Below are positions 45,084 to 56,189 of a stretch of DNA of 57,419 nucleotides, piece after piece (within the stretch, counting starts at the first letter, position 1; the number at the start of each line of letters is the position of its first letter). The stretch is taken from positions 106,180 to 163,598 of the forward strand of contig JBBHKE010001274.1 of NCBI GenBank assembly GCA_037447655.1. The letters run 5' to 3'. The notes below the pieces were generated by a model that worked only from the letters and a program-made list of their open reading frames with translations, had not been told where the DNA came from and ran no database searches. Position numbers and translations under genes: made by a program. The DNA is from Zygnema cylindricum (taxonomy: Eukaryota > Streptophyta > Zygnematophyceae > Zygnematales > Zygnemataceae).

Positions 45084-46700
45084 AGTTATGGGCCCACCCT
45101 CTAGGGTGCCCATCTTTAATCGAACTATCTTCATATATTGGGGAGTATGATGACATGAGCTCTATGTGAGAAAAGGTTTTGGGGAATAATGAGTGGAGGG
45201 GTGAGGCGTCCATCTAGTCTTGGCATCCCTCTAATAATAGGAGAAAGCAAATTCACAAGAGATCCAGATCCATCTCCAACAGAAGAGACAAACGAAGGGG
45301 AGGTGGTGGACAAAGGAAAGGAGAAAGAGACGATCACACTGATACCTACCAGTTCGGCATTCATGTCACCTATTCCAAGGTACGAGGTGAATGATACTAA
45401 TGCCTGGGACTACAACAATATGGCGGCAAAACACTTCATCCTCTACCATCTTAATCAAAGGCTTGCATCTCCTCATTTGAAGGGAGAGAGGGCATCTGAT
45501 CTTTGGGTGGCTCTCATAGAGATGTACGGAAGTGGTATAATTAAGCAACTACAGTTGGTTGATCAGAAAATTAAAGATATGTATACAAGGGGGGGAAGAT
45601 GTTGGATTTTTGTAATAAGCTTGCAACATTTTTCATAGAGCTACAGAGTGTTAGAAAGGTTGAAACTGAAAAGATGAAGGTAAACTGCTTGCTCATGAAG
45701 TTGCCAGATGAGTTCAAGAACATAGTTAACTGTGTGTAGGAGTTGCTAGACTCAAGGTGGATATGGAATTCAGTGGTAGGGATGATTCTCGTTCGGAAGA
45801 ACACAATTGAGATCGGAAGGGGAGGAAAGAGTGGGTAAGCTTTGGCAGCTAGAACCAATTGGAGGAACAAAGATTCTAAATTACCGGACAGAAATTTTGG
45901 AGGGGGGGGGCAGAAAAATCAGACTGAGGAGTTTGGACCAAGGGCTCCCAGGGGTTTGTGTCATTTTTGAAAGAAATCATGGCACTATATAGCGGAGTGC
46001 ACTAAGCTAACCGAAATTTAGTTAAAGGAGGGGAAGATCCGTGGACCTCCAAGAGGAAAGAAAAAGGCTTATGTGACTTAGGTACACGGGGAGGAATTCG
46101 AGGACAAGGACGGTTAGCTCTTACAAGATGAGGAGTTGGAGGCAAAGACCGATGTCGAAATTCCTCAAAAGCATAAATTTGCTTTTGGAGGTTTGAAAGG
46201 TGAAGGAGGTTCGATTGTGGATTCTAGTGCCTCCATGCACATGTGTAAGGATAAACACATGTTCACTAAGATGAGAAAGATTCCCACTGTAGAGATGGAG
46301 TATAGGGATGGGAGGGTAGTCACTACTACTATGGTAGGATCGGTAGATCTTAAAGTCTTAGAGGATGGAAAGACATCCATAGTGACATTCTCTGATGTGT
46401 TGTTTATTCCATAGCTAAACAAAAACCTCATCTCAACGTATGTGTTAGATGATAAGGGTTTTGAGACTAGCACTAGGAAGGGAACCTTTACTGCTAGTTT
46501 TGAGGAGGAAGTTAATTTCACTGCTGAAAAAGGTAGCCAAGGGAAGTTTAGGATGATTTTAAGCAATGAAAAGAAGAAACTTTACTATGATGGTGTTCAT
46601 GATATCATGTTGTGGCATAAGAGGCTTCGACATGTGCATTTAGATAAGTTGAAAGAAATGAAAAAGATGGGAATAGTGGAAGGAATTCAATTATGAGAAA
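45084..46700 (+). pseudogene. E7 gag, protease and integrase zinc region
   Basis: Same family as E6. VMGPPSRVPIF at the PBS, UBN2-type Gag (AAKHFILYHLNQRLASPHLKGERASDLWVALIEMY), loss of the zinc-knuckle region, then the protease motif IVDSSASMHMCKD at about 46215-46245. This is the only protease in the window that keeps the Asp, but Gly is replaced by Ser. VLEDGKTSIVTFSDVLFIP and LWHKRLRHVHLDKLKEMKKMG follow. Stops and shifts occur throughout. Confidence 0.75.
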
Positions 46701-47340
46701 GTGAAAACCTAAGAGACTATAGTGGTTGTGCTCAAGGTTATGCACACAGGTTACCCTTCCTTATCCCAGGTTTCCATCGTCAGCCGTTATTGTCACGAGC
46801 CAAAGAAGGCGCATTGGGAGGCCATACGACGTATCTTTCAATACTTAGTTGGTACGATTGATCTTGGACTTTTGTTTATTTATGACAAAAAATCTTTAGA
46901 GTGTGTTGGGTATTGTGACGCGGATTGGGGCGGCGATTTTGATTCAAGTAAGTCCACGTCAAGGTACACATTTATTTTTGGAGGAGCCGCGATCTCGTGG
47001 AGTTATAGGCTTTAACCTACGGTTGTGTTGAGTTCCACCGAATTTGAGTATATGGCTACCTGTCATGCATCTAAGGCTTCGATTTAGATTAAGGAGATGT
47101 TCCGTGAGTTAAGCATTCCTATTGGTTGTATGACGATTTATTCTGACAGCATGAGTTTGATGGCGTTGGCGAAATTTTTTGTGTTTCACAAGAGGACAAA
47201 ACACATCAGGATCCAATGGCATTTTGTAAGAGATTTGGCTACGGCGAACGAGATTAAATTTGCGTACGTACCAACAAAAGAGGAGGCGGCAGATTTTGCT
47301 GACGAAAGCAGCTACGCATGATGTATTTGAGACGGGGCAA
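46701..47340 (+). pseudogene. E7 RNase H from a second Copia family
   Basis: At about 46768 the E6-type sequence (CAQGYAHRLPF) stops and an RNase H of a different, E3-like type starts: HWEAIRRIFQYLVGTIDLG, GYCDADWGGDFDSSKSTSRYTF, VLSSTEFEYMATCHASK, RTKHIRIQWHFVRD and EEAADF. The integrase core and all of RT are missing. It is followed by AATAAGAGGGGGG (47381-47393), a polypurine tract. Confidence 0.75.
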
Positions 47341-47394
47341 CCAAAACTTGGATTATTTTGAAGAGTTTGGCGATTACGACAATAAGAGGGGGGT

Positions 47395-48043
47395 TGTTGG
47401 GATATTGTCGTTTCGCGGTATTTGCGCGAAGGGTCATACCAACAATTGTTTGCTTGACGCGAAGTGTCGCGTCAGCATACAAAAAGTACTACGTCGTTTC
47501 GCGACGGTACTTTTGATATTTGTGAAGGAAATGTTCTATTTCGTTTCACGTCACTTTATGTTTTCGTGCGCAGGTGTTTCAATTTGCGTGCAGGTGTGTT
47601 CGTGTAGCGACACGTGTTTAAGTCAACGTTTGGAGTTCGTTGTTCGAAGGAAGAAAGTGTGTGCTACTTTCTTCGTGGAAATTTCACTTGCAGTGTGCAT
47701 AGTCCGCTAGGGACAGACTTCGTCGCTACGCTAAGTTTTGCTTGTCTTATCTTGTTGTCTCTTAGTGCAGAGTAGCGAGTATATAGGCAGCAACGTATAT
47801 GAGCAGAGTATTGAATCTTATATGATTGAATCTTGAGGATTAATCTTGGAGTAAGAGAATATTTAAAGAGAAGAGAGAAGAGAGAGAAGAGAGAAGAGAG
47901 ATGATGTAAAGAGGCTTCGGCCAAGAACACTTATAAATCTTTTTGGCTAAATATTCCTCTTGTCTTTTATGAGCTTCTGCTGTGTAAATGATTTATATTT
48001 TGTGAATTATTTTGAGTGAATGTTTTTTGCTCAAGATCCTACA
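47395..48043 (+). repeat. E7 3' LTR
   Basis: About 649 bp, starting TGTTGGGATATTG after the polypurine tract and ending CAAGATCCTACA, an imperfect inverse of the start. It does not resemble the candidate LTR at 44540-45083, which fits a chimeric or recombined element. Confidence 0.6.
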
Positions 48044-48049
48044 ATTATG

Positions 48050-48750
48050 AGCTTTGAAAAACGTCATAAAATTTGTGATGGAGGTTACACGAGACTTAAT
48101 AAAGATTCCAGCAAAGAGAAAAGCTATCGAGAGTAATTGGATATGTTCAAGGTAAATATGGACCCATTTAACACTATAAAGAGGTATAAGGTTAGGCTGA
48201 TAGGAAAGGGTTACTAGAAAATCAAAAGAGTTGATTTGGAAGAAACCGAGGCGGATTTTCCAATCAATTTTCATTTAACAATGAAAACTATGAAAGATTT
48301 AGGAATTCACCAGCTGCATGTTAAAATTGTTTTTCACCATTTTGACCCATCAAAAGTCATCCACACAACCAAAACTGTTCCAAGAGACAGGAAATCAAAA
48401 ACCTCGAGTGTAGGTTGTTGAATCCATGTTGGGAGTAAACCAATCTTGTAGGCAATGAAGTCGGAAACTAGATTAGTTTTTACCCAATTAGGCTTCACAA
48501 AAAATAATTTTTACCACAAAAACCAGCTGATAAAAAATTAGTGGTTATTTTCTTTGCTATGTATGTTGATGACTTGCTTATTGTTAGTAAGTCAAAGAGT
48601 AAGTGCTTTAAATTTCCAAAATGAGAAGACCAACTTAATGGAGGCGAATACCGTTTGCAAACAAGATAAAATGAGATAGGAAATATAGAGTAACCCAAAT
48701 GGATTGCACCCAAAAAAAACATAACCCAAAAGCAATTGGAACCAGATTGG
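48050..48750 (+). pseudogene. Copia reverse transcriptase remnant (duplication copy 2)
   Basis: Counterpart of 3946-4620. Readable pieces include RKAIESNWICSR-like (about 48115), IKRYKVRLIGKGY, KRVDLEETEADFPINF, LHVKIVFHHFDPSKVI and FFAMYVDDLLIVSKSK (about 48548-48600). Multiple stops. It confirms that the two loci are copies of one ancestral segment. Confidence 0.6.
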
Positions 48751-48859
48751 TGAAATCGAGAAAGTCACGTTGAGAGGTATATGGGGTATCGCTTCCGCAT
48801 TGAGACATAAAAGTATTTGTGAGCGCATTCCGATTGACTCTTATTCCTATCACAACAGA

Positions 48860-49330
48860 GGGAGATGGAGGGGGACGGGGAAAGGGAGAGGGGGAAGCGG
48901 AGGGCTGGGTGTAGTTATAAGCGCAAAGAGGTGAGAAAATGGAGGGAGAGTGGGAGGGAGAAAGGGGGGAAGTGGAAGAGGGAGGGTGATAAGGGGAGGG
49001 GAGATGAAGGAGGGGGAGAGTAAAGTTGAAAGGAAGAGGCAGGGAAAGGAAGCGAGAGAGGGAGGGAAAGAGGGGCCGATAGAGATATCGATAGGGAGAG
49101 GGAGACTGAGAGAGCGAGAAAGAGGGAGAGGGAGAGGAAGTGAGATAGGGATAGAGACAGGGATGGGGAGAGGGGGAGGGGAGTAGAAGGCAGGGAAGAG
49201 GGCAAGGGAGAGAAAAAATAATATAGAGAATGGGAGGTTGAGAGGGTGAGGGAGAGGGAGAGGGAGAGAGAGGGAGAGGGGGAGAGAGAGAGAGAGATAG
49301 AGAGAGGGGGAGAGAGAGAGAGAGAGAGAA
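48860..49330. repeat. GA-rich low-complexity tract
   Basis: Counterpart of 4645-5165. Almost pure purine on the plus strand. The long Ser/Leu/Pro frames on the minus strand are artefacts of composition. Confidence 0.9.
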
Positions 49331-49339
49331 CAACAATTT

Positions 49340-50091
49340 TTTTTTGAAGAAAGCATTCAAAATTCGTCTTTTTTTTCATAAAAGACGATATATTAAAAAG
49401 TTTTAATAGTTTTTCACCAAACCGAAAAAAATTAACAAGTTAATCCAAAAAAAAGGTAACCAGATTTAGTAAATATAAATATATAGGAATTGGGCTCCTT
49501 GTGATCTAATATGGAAAAAGGGGGATTATATTTCTAGCAAAAAACTACGTGTTTTTTTCCTTTCTAATGCACTAATTTTGTGAAAGTAGTTTCACAAAAA
49601 AAAGCATTTTTACCGTTTTTGAGACAATTTTTCAAAGTACCCTTGAAAAAAATCTATTATATAGTAATATTCGTAAGAAATGGTAACATTACCACGTTTT
49701 TCAAAAGTGTTTTCATAAATTATGCATAAATATTTTGGAATTTTTCTTTTCGGTGGCGTTCCCCCAAAAAAAGAATGAACAGATTTTCCATTGTTTTCCA
49801 TGTTGACCGAAAAAACATGCTGCACGGAAAAGAAAAGAAAATAAAGAAATATGAGACGAGAAAGATAAAAAACTAAATATATCAAGAAATATAATCGAAA
49901 CAATTATAAATGATTTATTATGTTTGAAAATTCATGAGGAGCTTGCAAAACTGTGTGCTTTCCGCTAAATAAATGAAACATAAGGAAACCCATTCAACAA
50001 TTTTCAAAAACAATAAAAGAAAAATTAAAATTAAAGTGCTCCACAATTTTTTTCAATTAAACAAAAAACTCACATTAAACAACAAACTTCA
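49340..50091. other. Downstream flank of PAN gene 2
   Basis: AT-rich, alignable with 5170-6023. No coding potential is supported. The likely 3' UTR and polyadenylation region of the minus-strand gene. Confidence 0.5.
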
Positions 50092-52586
50092 TTAACTTCG
50101 AGGGGAGGGGGGAGGAGGAGATCGAGTGCCATTTCTCATAGACTGGGATTGTTGAGAACATGTAACTCCTGGAAAAAAGTGTGGGAGAGAGAGAGAGAGT
50201 TATGTTTAAACATGAATTTCATCTAGTTTTGCTGTTGAAAAAACTAGCCAGGTTTGGTTCGAGAGGGACAGAGGCATAGATAGAAAGGGAGTAAGAGAGA
50301 GTGAAAGAGGAAAATAAAAAAAGAGGGAGAAACGCGCGGGAGAGGGAGAGAGGGAGAGGGTGAGAGAGGAGGGAATGAGAGAGCAGAAAGAGAGGGTGAG
50401 AGAGGGAGAGGGATGGAAGGGTGAGAGAGAAAAGTTGGAGGGAGAGAGCAAATGGAGAAAGTGAGTGAAAAATAGAGGGAGAGGAATAGAGTGAGGGAGA
50501 GGAATAGTGTGAGGGAGAGGGAGGGAGAGAAAGAGCTCGTTTTGTAGACCCAGATTTTTCGGTTTTCAAAGGTTTTTAGTATGTTTTTCCCCCGCCTTGT
50601 AATGACATTCTGCCGATTTCCTTACTTTTTCGCCCTGCTTACACAATTTTGCACCATTTTGCATACATTTATATTATTCACATGTTTTTCATATTTTCTT
50701 TTCATGGCTTGTCGACGGGTTTTCACCTGTCGCAACCGCGGAAACTGCGTCAGGGTTCGCGACCCTGTTCAAACCGCTGGTTTTAAGGACGCAAGTTTTC
50801 GATCCGACTCCGATATTAACGTACGAAAAAGCCGTACAAGTAGGTGTACCGCGACAGAGGGCGCAGCAATCCGTCTTACTCGAACTCTGATTGACACTCT
50901 TTAATAAGAATCCGCGATAATCAACCCCGTCTTCGAAAACGCACGAATTTCCGCCTGGAAAAAGTATAAAATCAAAATAAAAAAACAAAAGGAAAGAAAT
51001 AAAGGAGAAAAAGGAAAAGGGAGCGAATTAGGAACAACATTAGGAATGGGATAAAAGGCAGGGAATGGGGAAAAGGAAAAAGACAGGGAAGAAAGAGGAG
51101 GAAAAGGAAAAATGACGAGGTAAAGGACAGCAAAGGAAAATGTAACGAAAAAAATGGAAATGATAAAAGGAAATGTACAAAAGAAGAAGAATAAGAAAAA
51201 TGGAATAAGTACAGGATTGGGAAAGGATTGGGAAGAAAAAAAAAAGCGGAAAAGAAAGGGAAAGAGTAGGAGAGTGAAGTTTTTATTTTTTTCAGTAAAG
51301 CAAGACTTGTTGGGTTATTGACTGCAAAAAGTGAAACGTATGAAAAGAAATCGAAAAGGAAAAATGAAAAGTTAGCAAACACGACAAAGTGAAAAGATTG
51401 GTATTGAAAAGAGGGTGGAGGATAAAAAAAGAGGCGGACTGGCAATCTAATTGGAAAAAAGATAAAAAGAAAAACAGAGATAGTGAAAACGAGAATATCC
51501 TTCGATTATTCTCTTTAGTTTCTTTTTCTTTAGCTTTTTGAAGCCTTCGATGCAGGAAAAAGATAAAATAAAACAGAAACGGATTTTAAAGAACATTTTA
51601 TCCGTGGTTCACTTATCTGTTTGCAAAATTAGAGAAAAAAGGGGAAATAAGGAATTTGGGGAAAACTGAAGCTGCTTATGTATTCTGGTTACATAATTTC
51701 ACAATTTCAGTTCATTATTTGCTCAGTTTCAAAAACAAAAAGCCATGACAAAATAAAAAAAAAAAAAAATCAGAAAAAAAGCCAAATTTTAAACCTGGAA
51801 AACTTCAAAATAACCAACACACTGAAAATCAGTCAAAAGACCACCTCCATGTAGTAAAACGGAAACGGAAACGGAAACGGAAAAAAAATTATGTTGAAAA
51901 ACGGAAAAGGAAATGGTAAAAAACTTACTGAGAATTCCGGAAGACATATTCTGATTCGGGACTCGATTATTTGTCGCGTATTTCAAATCGCAAACCCCCT
52001 TCTTCGCACCCGATTTAAAAAAAGTAAATCCCGCACATTTTGTTGAAGAAGAGCACCATCGACAACATTCCTCCTTAGTGGGAACTCCCGTCATTGGTCC
52101 ACTAGCAAAGGAATACATCGGATACTCAAAATTGTCGTCGAAATCACATTGACTCGTAACGATTCCGGAAAGAGCTGTTGTATCGCTTACGACTTGTTGG
52201 AAAGACGATGATAAAGTACAATTTCTTCTTGAAGGATAAAAAGTGTATCCCGAGCATCCTTCGGTGGAGAGACAAATGAGACCGCAATCTTCTCGAGAGA
52301 CGGCGCGGATAGTGCTAAATTCACCACCGACATAGCGGATGCCGTTTTGGAGAGTGCAGCCTGGAGGTGGAGGAGAGGGAGAGGAGGGAGAGGGAAATAG
52401 CAGAAAAAAAGCAGGTTAGTGGAAGGAGACAGGAAGGGCCGGGGAGACAGAAGCGCAGGCCAAGGGAGAGAGAGAAAGAGAGAGAGCGCCCACCCTCTTT
52501 CACCCACCTTTTACGGCTCCCACGGCAGCAAAAAAAAGTATAATTTTTAGTACAGACACTGAACGAATGTTTAGCGTAAACTCCAT
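50092..52586 (-). CDS. Secreted three-PAN/Apple-domain protein, gene 2 (4 exons)
   Basis: Exons 52586-52508, 52360-51929, 50954-50727 and 50168-50092 (816 bp, about 271 residues). Exon lengths 79, 432 and 228 bp are identical to gene 1; the last differs by one codon. Introns are phase 1 with donors GTGGGT, GTAAGT and GTGAAA and AG acceptors. Exon 1 gives a signal peptide with core VLKIILFFAAVG. Exon 2 encodes two PAN/Apple-like modules (EDCGLICLSTEGCSGYTFYP, then KEECCRWC and CAGFTFF), exon 3 a third (KTDCCALC, AFSYVN, KTCVLK), and exon 4 a VTCSQQSQSMR tail with Pro residues. No internal stops, and most changes against gene 1 are substitutions in frame. An extracellular binding role is inferred from the family. 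Confidence 0.82.
50230..50545. repeat. GA-rich tract in intron 3 of PAN gene 2
   Basis: Purine-rich on the plus strand, hence CU-rich in the pre-mRNA of the minus-strand gene. Less regular than the counterpart at 6190-6470. Confidence 0.85.
50955..51928 (-). other. Intron 2 of PAN gene 2
   Basis: 974-bp AT-rich intron with donor GTAAGT and acceptor TTTTTCCAG. It contains four to five GGAAAC units in tandem (about 51858-51882). Open frames here have low complexity. Confidence 0.7.
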
Positions 52587-52598
52587 TTTTTAAATGAA

Positions 52599-53548
52599 AA
52601 AATACAAAAATTGTAGCTAAGAAGAACAACAAGGCGACAATTTTCAGAATACAGAAAGTTGAAATCAAACTCAAGCTCAAAAATGGAAAAAGAGAAAAAA
52701 AAAAAGAAAGTGAAAAAGAGAGGGAAATGAGAGAAGTTTTGAACTGTAAGAAATGAGAATGAGGGAGAAAGAGAGAGAGACAGGCAAAAAAGAGAGATGT
52801 AAAGGCAATATTGAGAGACAAGAGTGAGAGAGAGCGAGTGAGAACTGTGAGGGAACTGAGCTCGAAGCTCGAACTATATACCTGTCCCACGGCGGCTAAA
52901 ACAGATGAATATTCACACGTGTCAAAAGTTATCAAGGCAACTTACGAAGTGTACGGAATGTGAAATAAAATAAGGTCCAAGTACGGACACCAAAGTGCAA
53001 AGCGAAATTGCAGCATCTCCCTGACGTATCTATAGCCGGCATTAACGGATTTTTAGCCAATAAAGCTGGCGTGCGGTCAAATATTGCACCAACAATTTGT
53101 TTTTTGTGGATAGAGATTCGCCAAACGAGTACGGACAGCCTTCGTGAAGCGGAAACTGATCGTTAGGAGGCTCCAGTGGTGCCTACGCCGAAACCCTAAT
53201 CGTACGATATTCGCCATTTTCCACGTGTACAGTCGGTCGTTAATGAAACTACTGTAGCTTGTTTTTTGCGACGGTATACTTCTGCATACGACCATGCCGC
53301 TTCCTTTTCTTTTTCTCGTTGACCACTCAGGCATCTGATTGGTTCGGATAGACTCTCCGCGGCCAGGTTGGGGTTTACCGCTAGTAAAACGTCGGTTTGG
53401 AAAAAGCACAACATAGCCGTACAAAATCCGTAAGGGTTTTGTACATATTAGGGCTACGTTTTCGCTTTATTTATTACATTTTTTTTCGTTATAAAATGTT
53501 TGTTTCTTTCTGGATGCGACTGCAGATGGTTTTTGTCGGTTTGTCATT
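52599..53548. promoter_or_regulatory. Upstream region of PAN gene 2
   Basis: Alignable with the flank of gene 1 (8884-9357), except for an inserted ~470-bp segment (52999-53468). Similarity resumes with CTTTCTGGATGCGACTG and ends at about 53548. No core promoter is recognised with confidence. Confidence 0.4.
52999..53468. mobile_element. Candidate MITE in the PAN gene 2 upstream region
   Basis: A 470-bp segment absent from the paralogous flank. Its ends form an imperfect inverted repeat (AAAGCGAAATTGCAGC against AAAGCGAAAACGTAGC). No coding content and no clear target duplication. Superfamily not assigned. Confidence 0.45.
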
Positions 53549-53999
53549 TAACGGAGTAAACTGACGAAGAGCCGCATGTAAACTGACGGCGTGTGTTCAC
53601 ATTGTGGCGTAATGCACAGACGCGAATCGCGACCGTGTACAAAACTTTGATCGGACGGTCGTAGCTGCAGCCGCCAACCCGGAACCAACCTTTTGACGGC
53701 TTTCAGAGAGAACGTCACAGAATGCCACGTGGCAGTATGCAAATGGACGTCGGAGAGGACGGGTGGAGGAACCATGGCTCTCGATCTGACAGATGTCACC
53801 TAGAGGGCCACGCCGTACTATGGCCGTACAAGAAGTACATCGACCACTTTACCTTGTTGTACTTTATAGTCTTTTGATTGGCTTACAGTTTAATAGTAGG
53901 CAGTTGTGAGTAGGCAAACTAGGAATTAAACAGTTTGAGCCACCTCTCTTTGTGCGTGCTTTTGTATATAAAGGTCATCTTTGACCATTGATAATTTAT

Positions 54000-54186
54000 T
54001 GTTGATTTCCGTGAAATCCGGGATTCGGTATGTCCCATACTAGGGAAAAGAGAGCCGGCCAGGGCTCGAACCTGGGACCTCTGACTTGAGATGTTAGCGC
54101 ACTAACCACTGTGCCACCAGCTCGATGTAGAGCCTGGCGGGTCCGTACCTATTTATTTTAGGCGGCTTCAAGTGTGACGTATCACA
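54000..54186 (-). mobile_element. Solo LTR of tRNA-bearing miniature family (TRIM-D)
   Basis: About 187 bp on the minus strand, from about TGTGATACG (54186) to GGAAATCAACA (54000). It carries a well preserved tRNA-like core followed by a TCCC-N6-GGGA hairpin, as in 42572-42765 and 56899-57119. It lies within the candidate E8 LTR. Confidence 0.6.
54052..54123 (-). tRNA. tRNA-like cloverleaf in TRIM-D LTR
   Basis: 72 nt. The acceptor stem GAGCTGG/CCGGCTC (one G-T pair) and D stem GCAC/GTGC are intact, the anticodon stem has one mismatch, and the T stem CCAGG/CCTGG is intact. The loop ATCTCAA keeps T33 and would present CTC. The A-box TGGCACAGTGG and B-box GGTTCGAGCC are consensus. No CCA is encoded and the context is an LTR, so a tRNA-derived Pol III unit is more likely than a working tRNA. 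Confidence 0.6.
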
Positions 54187-54425
54187 TTCTACCCCGTATT
54201 GAACTGGCATTCACGTGCCAATCCAACATTTGTTACTCGGGTGAGCATATTCATCACCGGTTTTTTCGTTTGACTCAATTGAGTCAGGCCCTCACAAGGG
54301 TGACGGTGGTCAGTGTATTTGTGTACCAGGGTGACACTTATTCAGTGGAAGATTCAAAGGGGCAAGCATTATCCTAGAGGCTTTGTATAAGCTGCTTATT
54401 CCGTGGGCCATATAATTTCAAAGTT

Positions 54426-55628
54426 CGATTCATTACATGCAATTATTGCAATGGCGGCAATGGAAGGAATGCACCTTCAACAGATGGACATGGAGACAAC
54501 TTTCTTAAAGGGAGAATTAAAGGAGGAGGTGTAAATGAAAATTCCGGAAGGAGGTCATGGAGAGAATGGTAAAGTGTGGAGGTTGTGGAAGGCGCAGGTG
54601 CCAAGAATGTGGAACCACAAGCTTCACAAGGTTTTGCTAACTTTGGGCTTTAAGAGGCTTTTGCGGATTCTGAGTATTCAAGGAGAAAAGAGAAGGTTAG
54701 GACATGATAATTTTTAGTGTACACGAAGATGACTTCATTTCCATCTCTCAAAAATTGGATTTACTTGGAGAATTAAAGAGTGAATTTCGGAAATATTTCA
54801 AAACTACAGACTTAGGGGATACATAACGTATTGTGATACATAACGTATTGTGGGAATTGAGATTCAGAGGAGGAAGAACGGAGACATTAATTTAAGCCAA
54901 GAACAATATGCAAAAGAGGTACTGGAAAGATATAGGTTCTTAGATTGCAAGCCACTTAGAACTCTTGATCATCGTGAAAAATTTCGAATTTTGTCACAAG
55001 CCTGGATGTTGATGTTTAGTATAGGGAGGCAGTAGGAAGTTTGATGTATTTAAGTGTTAGAACTAGGAGAGACACAATTGTTGCAGTGAGGGTATTTAGT
55101 CTATATTGTAGCAATCCAAAAAGATACATTCGGAAGCAATGAAGAGAATCTTTAGATACTTGGCAAGAACACTTAGTCTTAGAATTGTCTATAAAAAGGG
55201 TGAGTGCTTGAGTTGTTATGGTTATTGTGATGCCCACTATAGAGGTGACCAAAATATAGGAAGGTCTTCATCAAGATACGGAGAGTTTGAGCTGCTATGG
55301 ATATTGAGATGGCGACTAATGAGATGACCACGATACAGGAAGGTCTACATCAAGATAAGTGTTTTACTTGCAGGAGGAGCCATCTTGTGGAATTCACGTT
55401 TACAACCTACTATGGCACTCTCACCTACGAAGGCGAAGTATATGGTTGCATGTCATGCTGCAAAAAATATTGTATGGATTAATGAATTTTTATCGGAGGT
55501 TGAGTGGAAAAAGAATGCATGCAAATAGAGTGATACTAAAGCCGCATTGAAGGAAGTATATAAAATAGGAAATAAGTTAGTGGGCATGGAGTAAGAGGGG
55601 ACTTTAAGTAATTCAGTAAGAGGGGGAA
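54426..55628 (+). pseudogene. Copia fragment E8, RT and RNase H
   Basis: Begins inside RT (MHLQQMDMETTFLKGELKEEV), then MKIPEGGHGENGKVWRLWKAQ, KLHKVLLTLGFKRL, GIEIQRRKNGDINLSQEQYAKEVLERY and a decayed RNase H (KRIFRYLARTLSL, YGYCDAHYRGDQNIGRSSSRYG). A 17-bp exact tandem duplication (54818-54834 and 54835-54851) and an older ~80-bp imperfect one (about 55200-55358) scramble the frame. The polypurine tract GTAAGAGGGGGAA (55616-55628) follows. Confidence 0.75.
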
Positions 55629-56100
55629 TGTTAGTTTGATAATTGTGTCACTTGTTTAGCAATGTGACGATCTCGTCGCTGAAGATCTCGTTGCTGAAGC
55701 AACAATGACCACCAATAAAGTGGTATCGTCCCTAAAATAGCGACAAAATGAGGTCGTCGCTTAATATTTAAACTGACGTCAAAATATTGGTTCGTTTTGT
55801 TTCGTTTGAATCATAGTAGTTGTGCGTAGGTTTGGTTTGTTGGCGGTTTGTTAGATTTTGTCGATCATTTTGATAAGGACGTTTGCCTTTTTTCGGTCTT
55901 ATTGTACTTTGAGTGATTACACGCTGTCATGAGAAAGTGATACTTCTACTTTGTTGGTCGAATAGTGTTGTGAGGTTTTGCCTCGTAGATGTTTAAAAGT
56001 TCATCGATTTGTACTTTGTGGCTTAGTGTTATATTTATTTTTATGGAGGCATCGTTCATTATGGAGGTGTAGAAAAGACTATGACAAAAAGGTCTTTTGT
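55629..56100 (+). repeat. E8 3' LTR (approximate end)
   Basis: Starts TGTTAGTTTGATAATTG after the polypurine tract. It contains a GATCTCGTCGCTG block and its near-inverse GAGGTCGTCGC, also seen in the LTRs at 1-541 and 1882-2422. The right end is not resolved. Confidence 0.5.
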
Positions 56101-56189
56101 ATTTGGACGTTTTTATTAATTTAATAAGGTTTGGGGGAATACATATTTCGTGGTGTATGTTTTGTACATTTTGTTTGTTTTGTTTCTTT

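Larger units (their letters stand above)
53600..54425 (+). repeat. Candidate 5' LTR of Copia fragment E8
   Basis: Resembles 44540-45083: GGCCACGCCGTACTATGGCC, AAGGTCATCTTTGACC, and a diverged 127-bp unit (54305-54425) at its right end. It is interrupted at 54000-54186 by a tRNA-bearing solo LTR. Directly after it the sequence enters the middle of an RT, so the PBS and gag are deleted. Confidence 0.5.
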
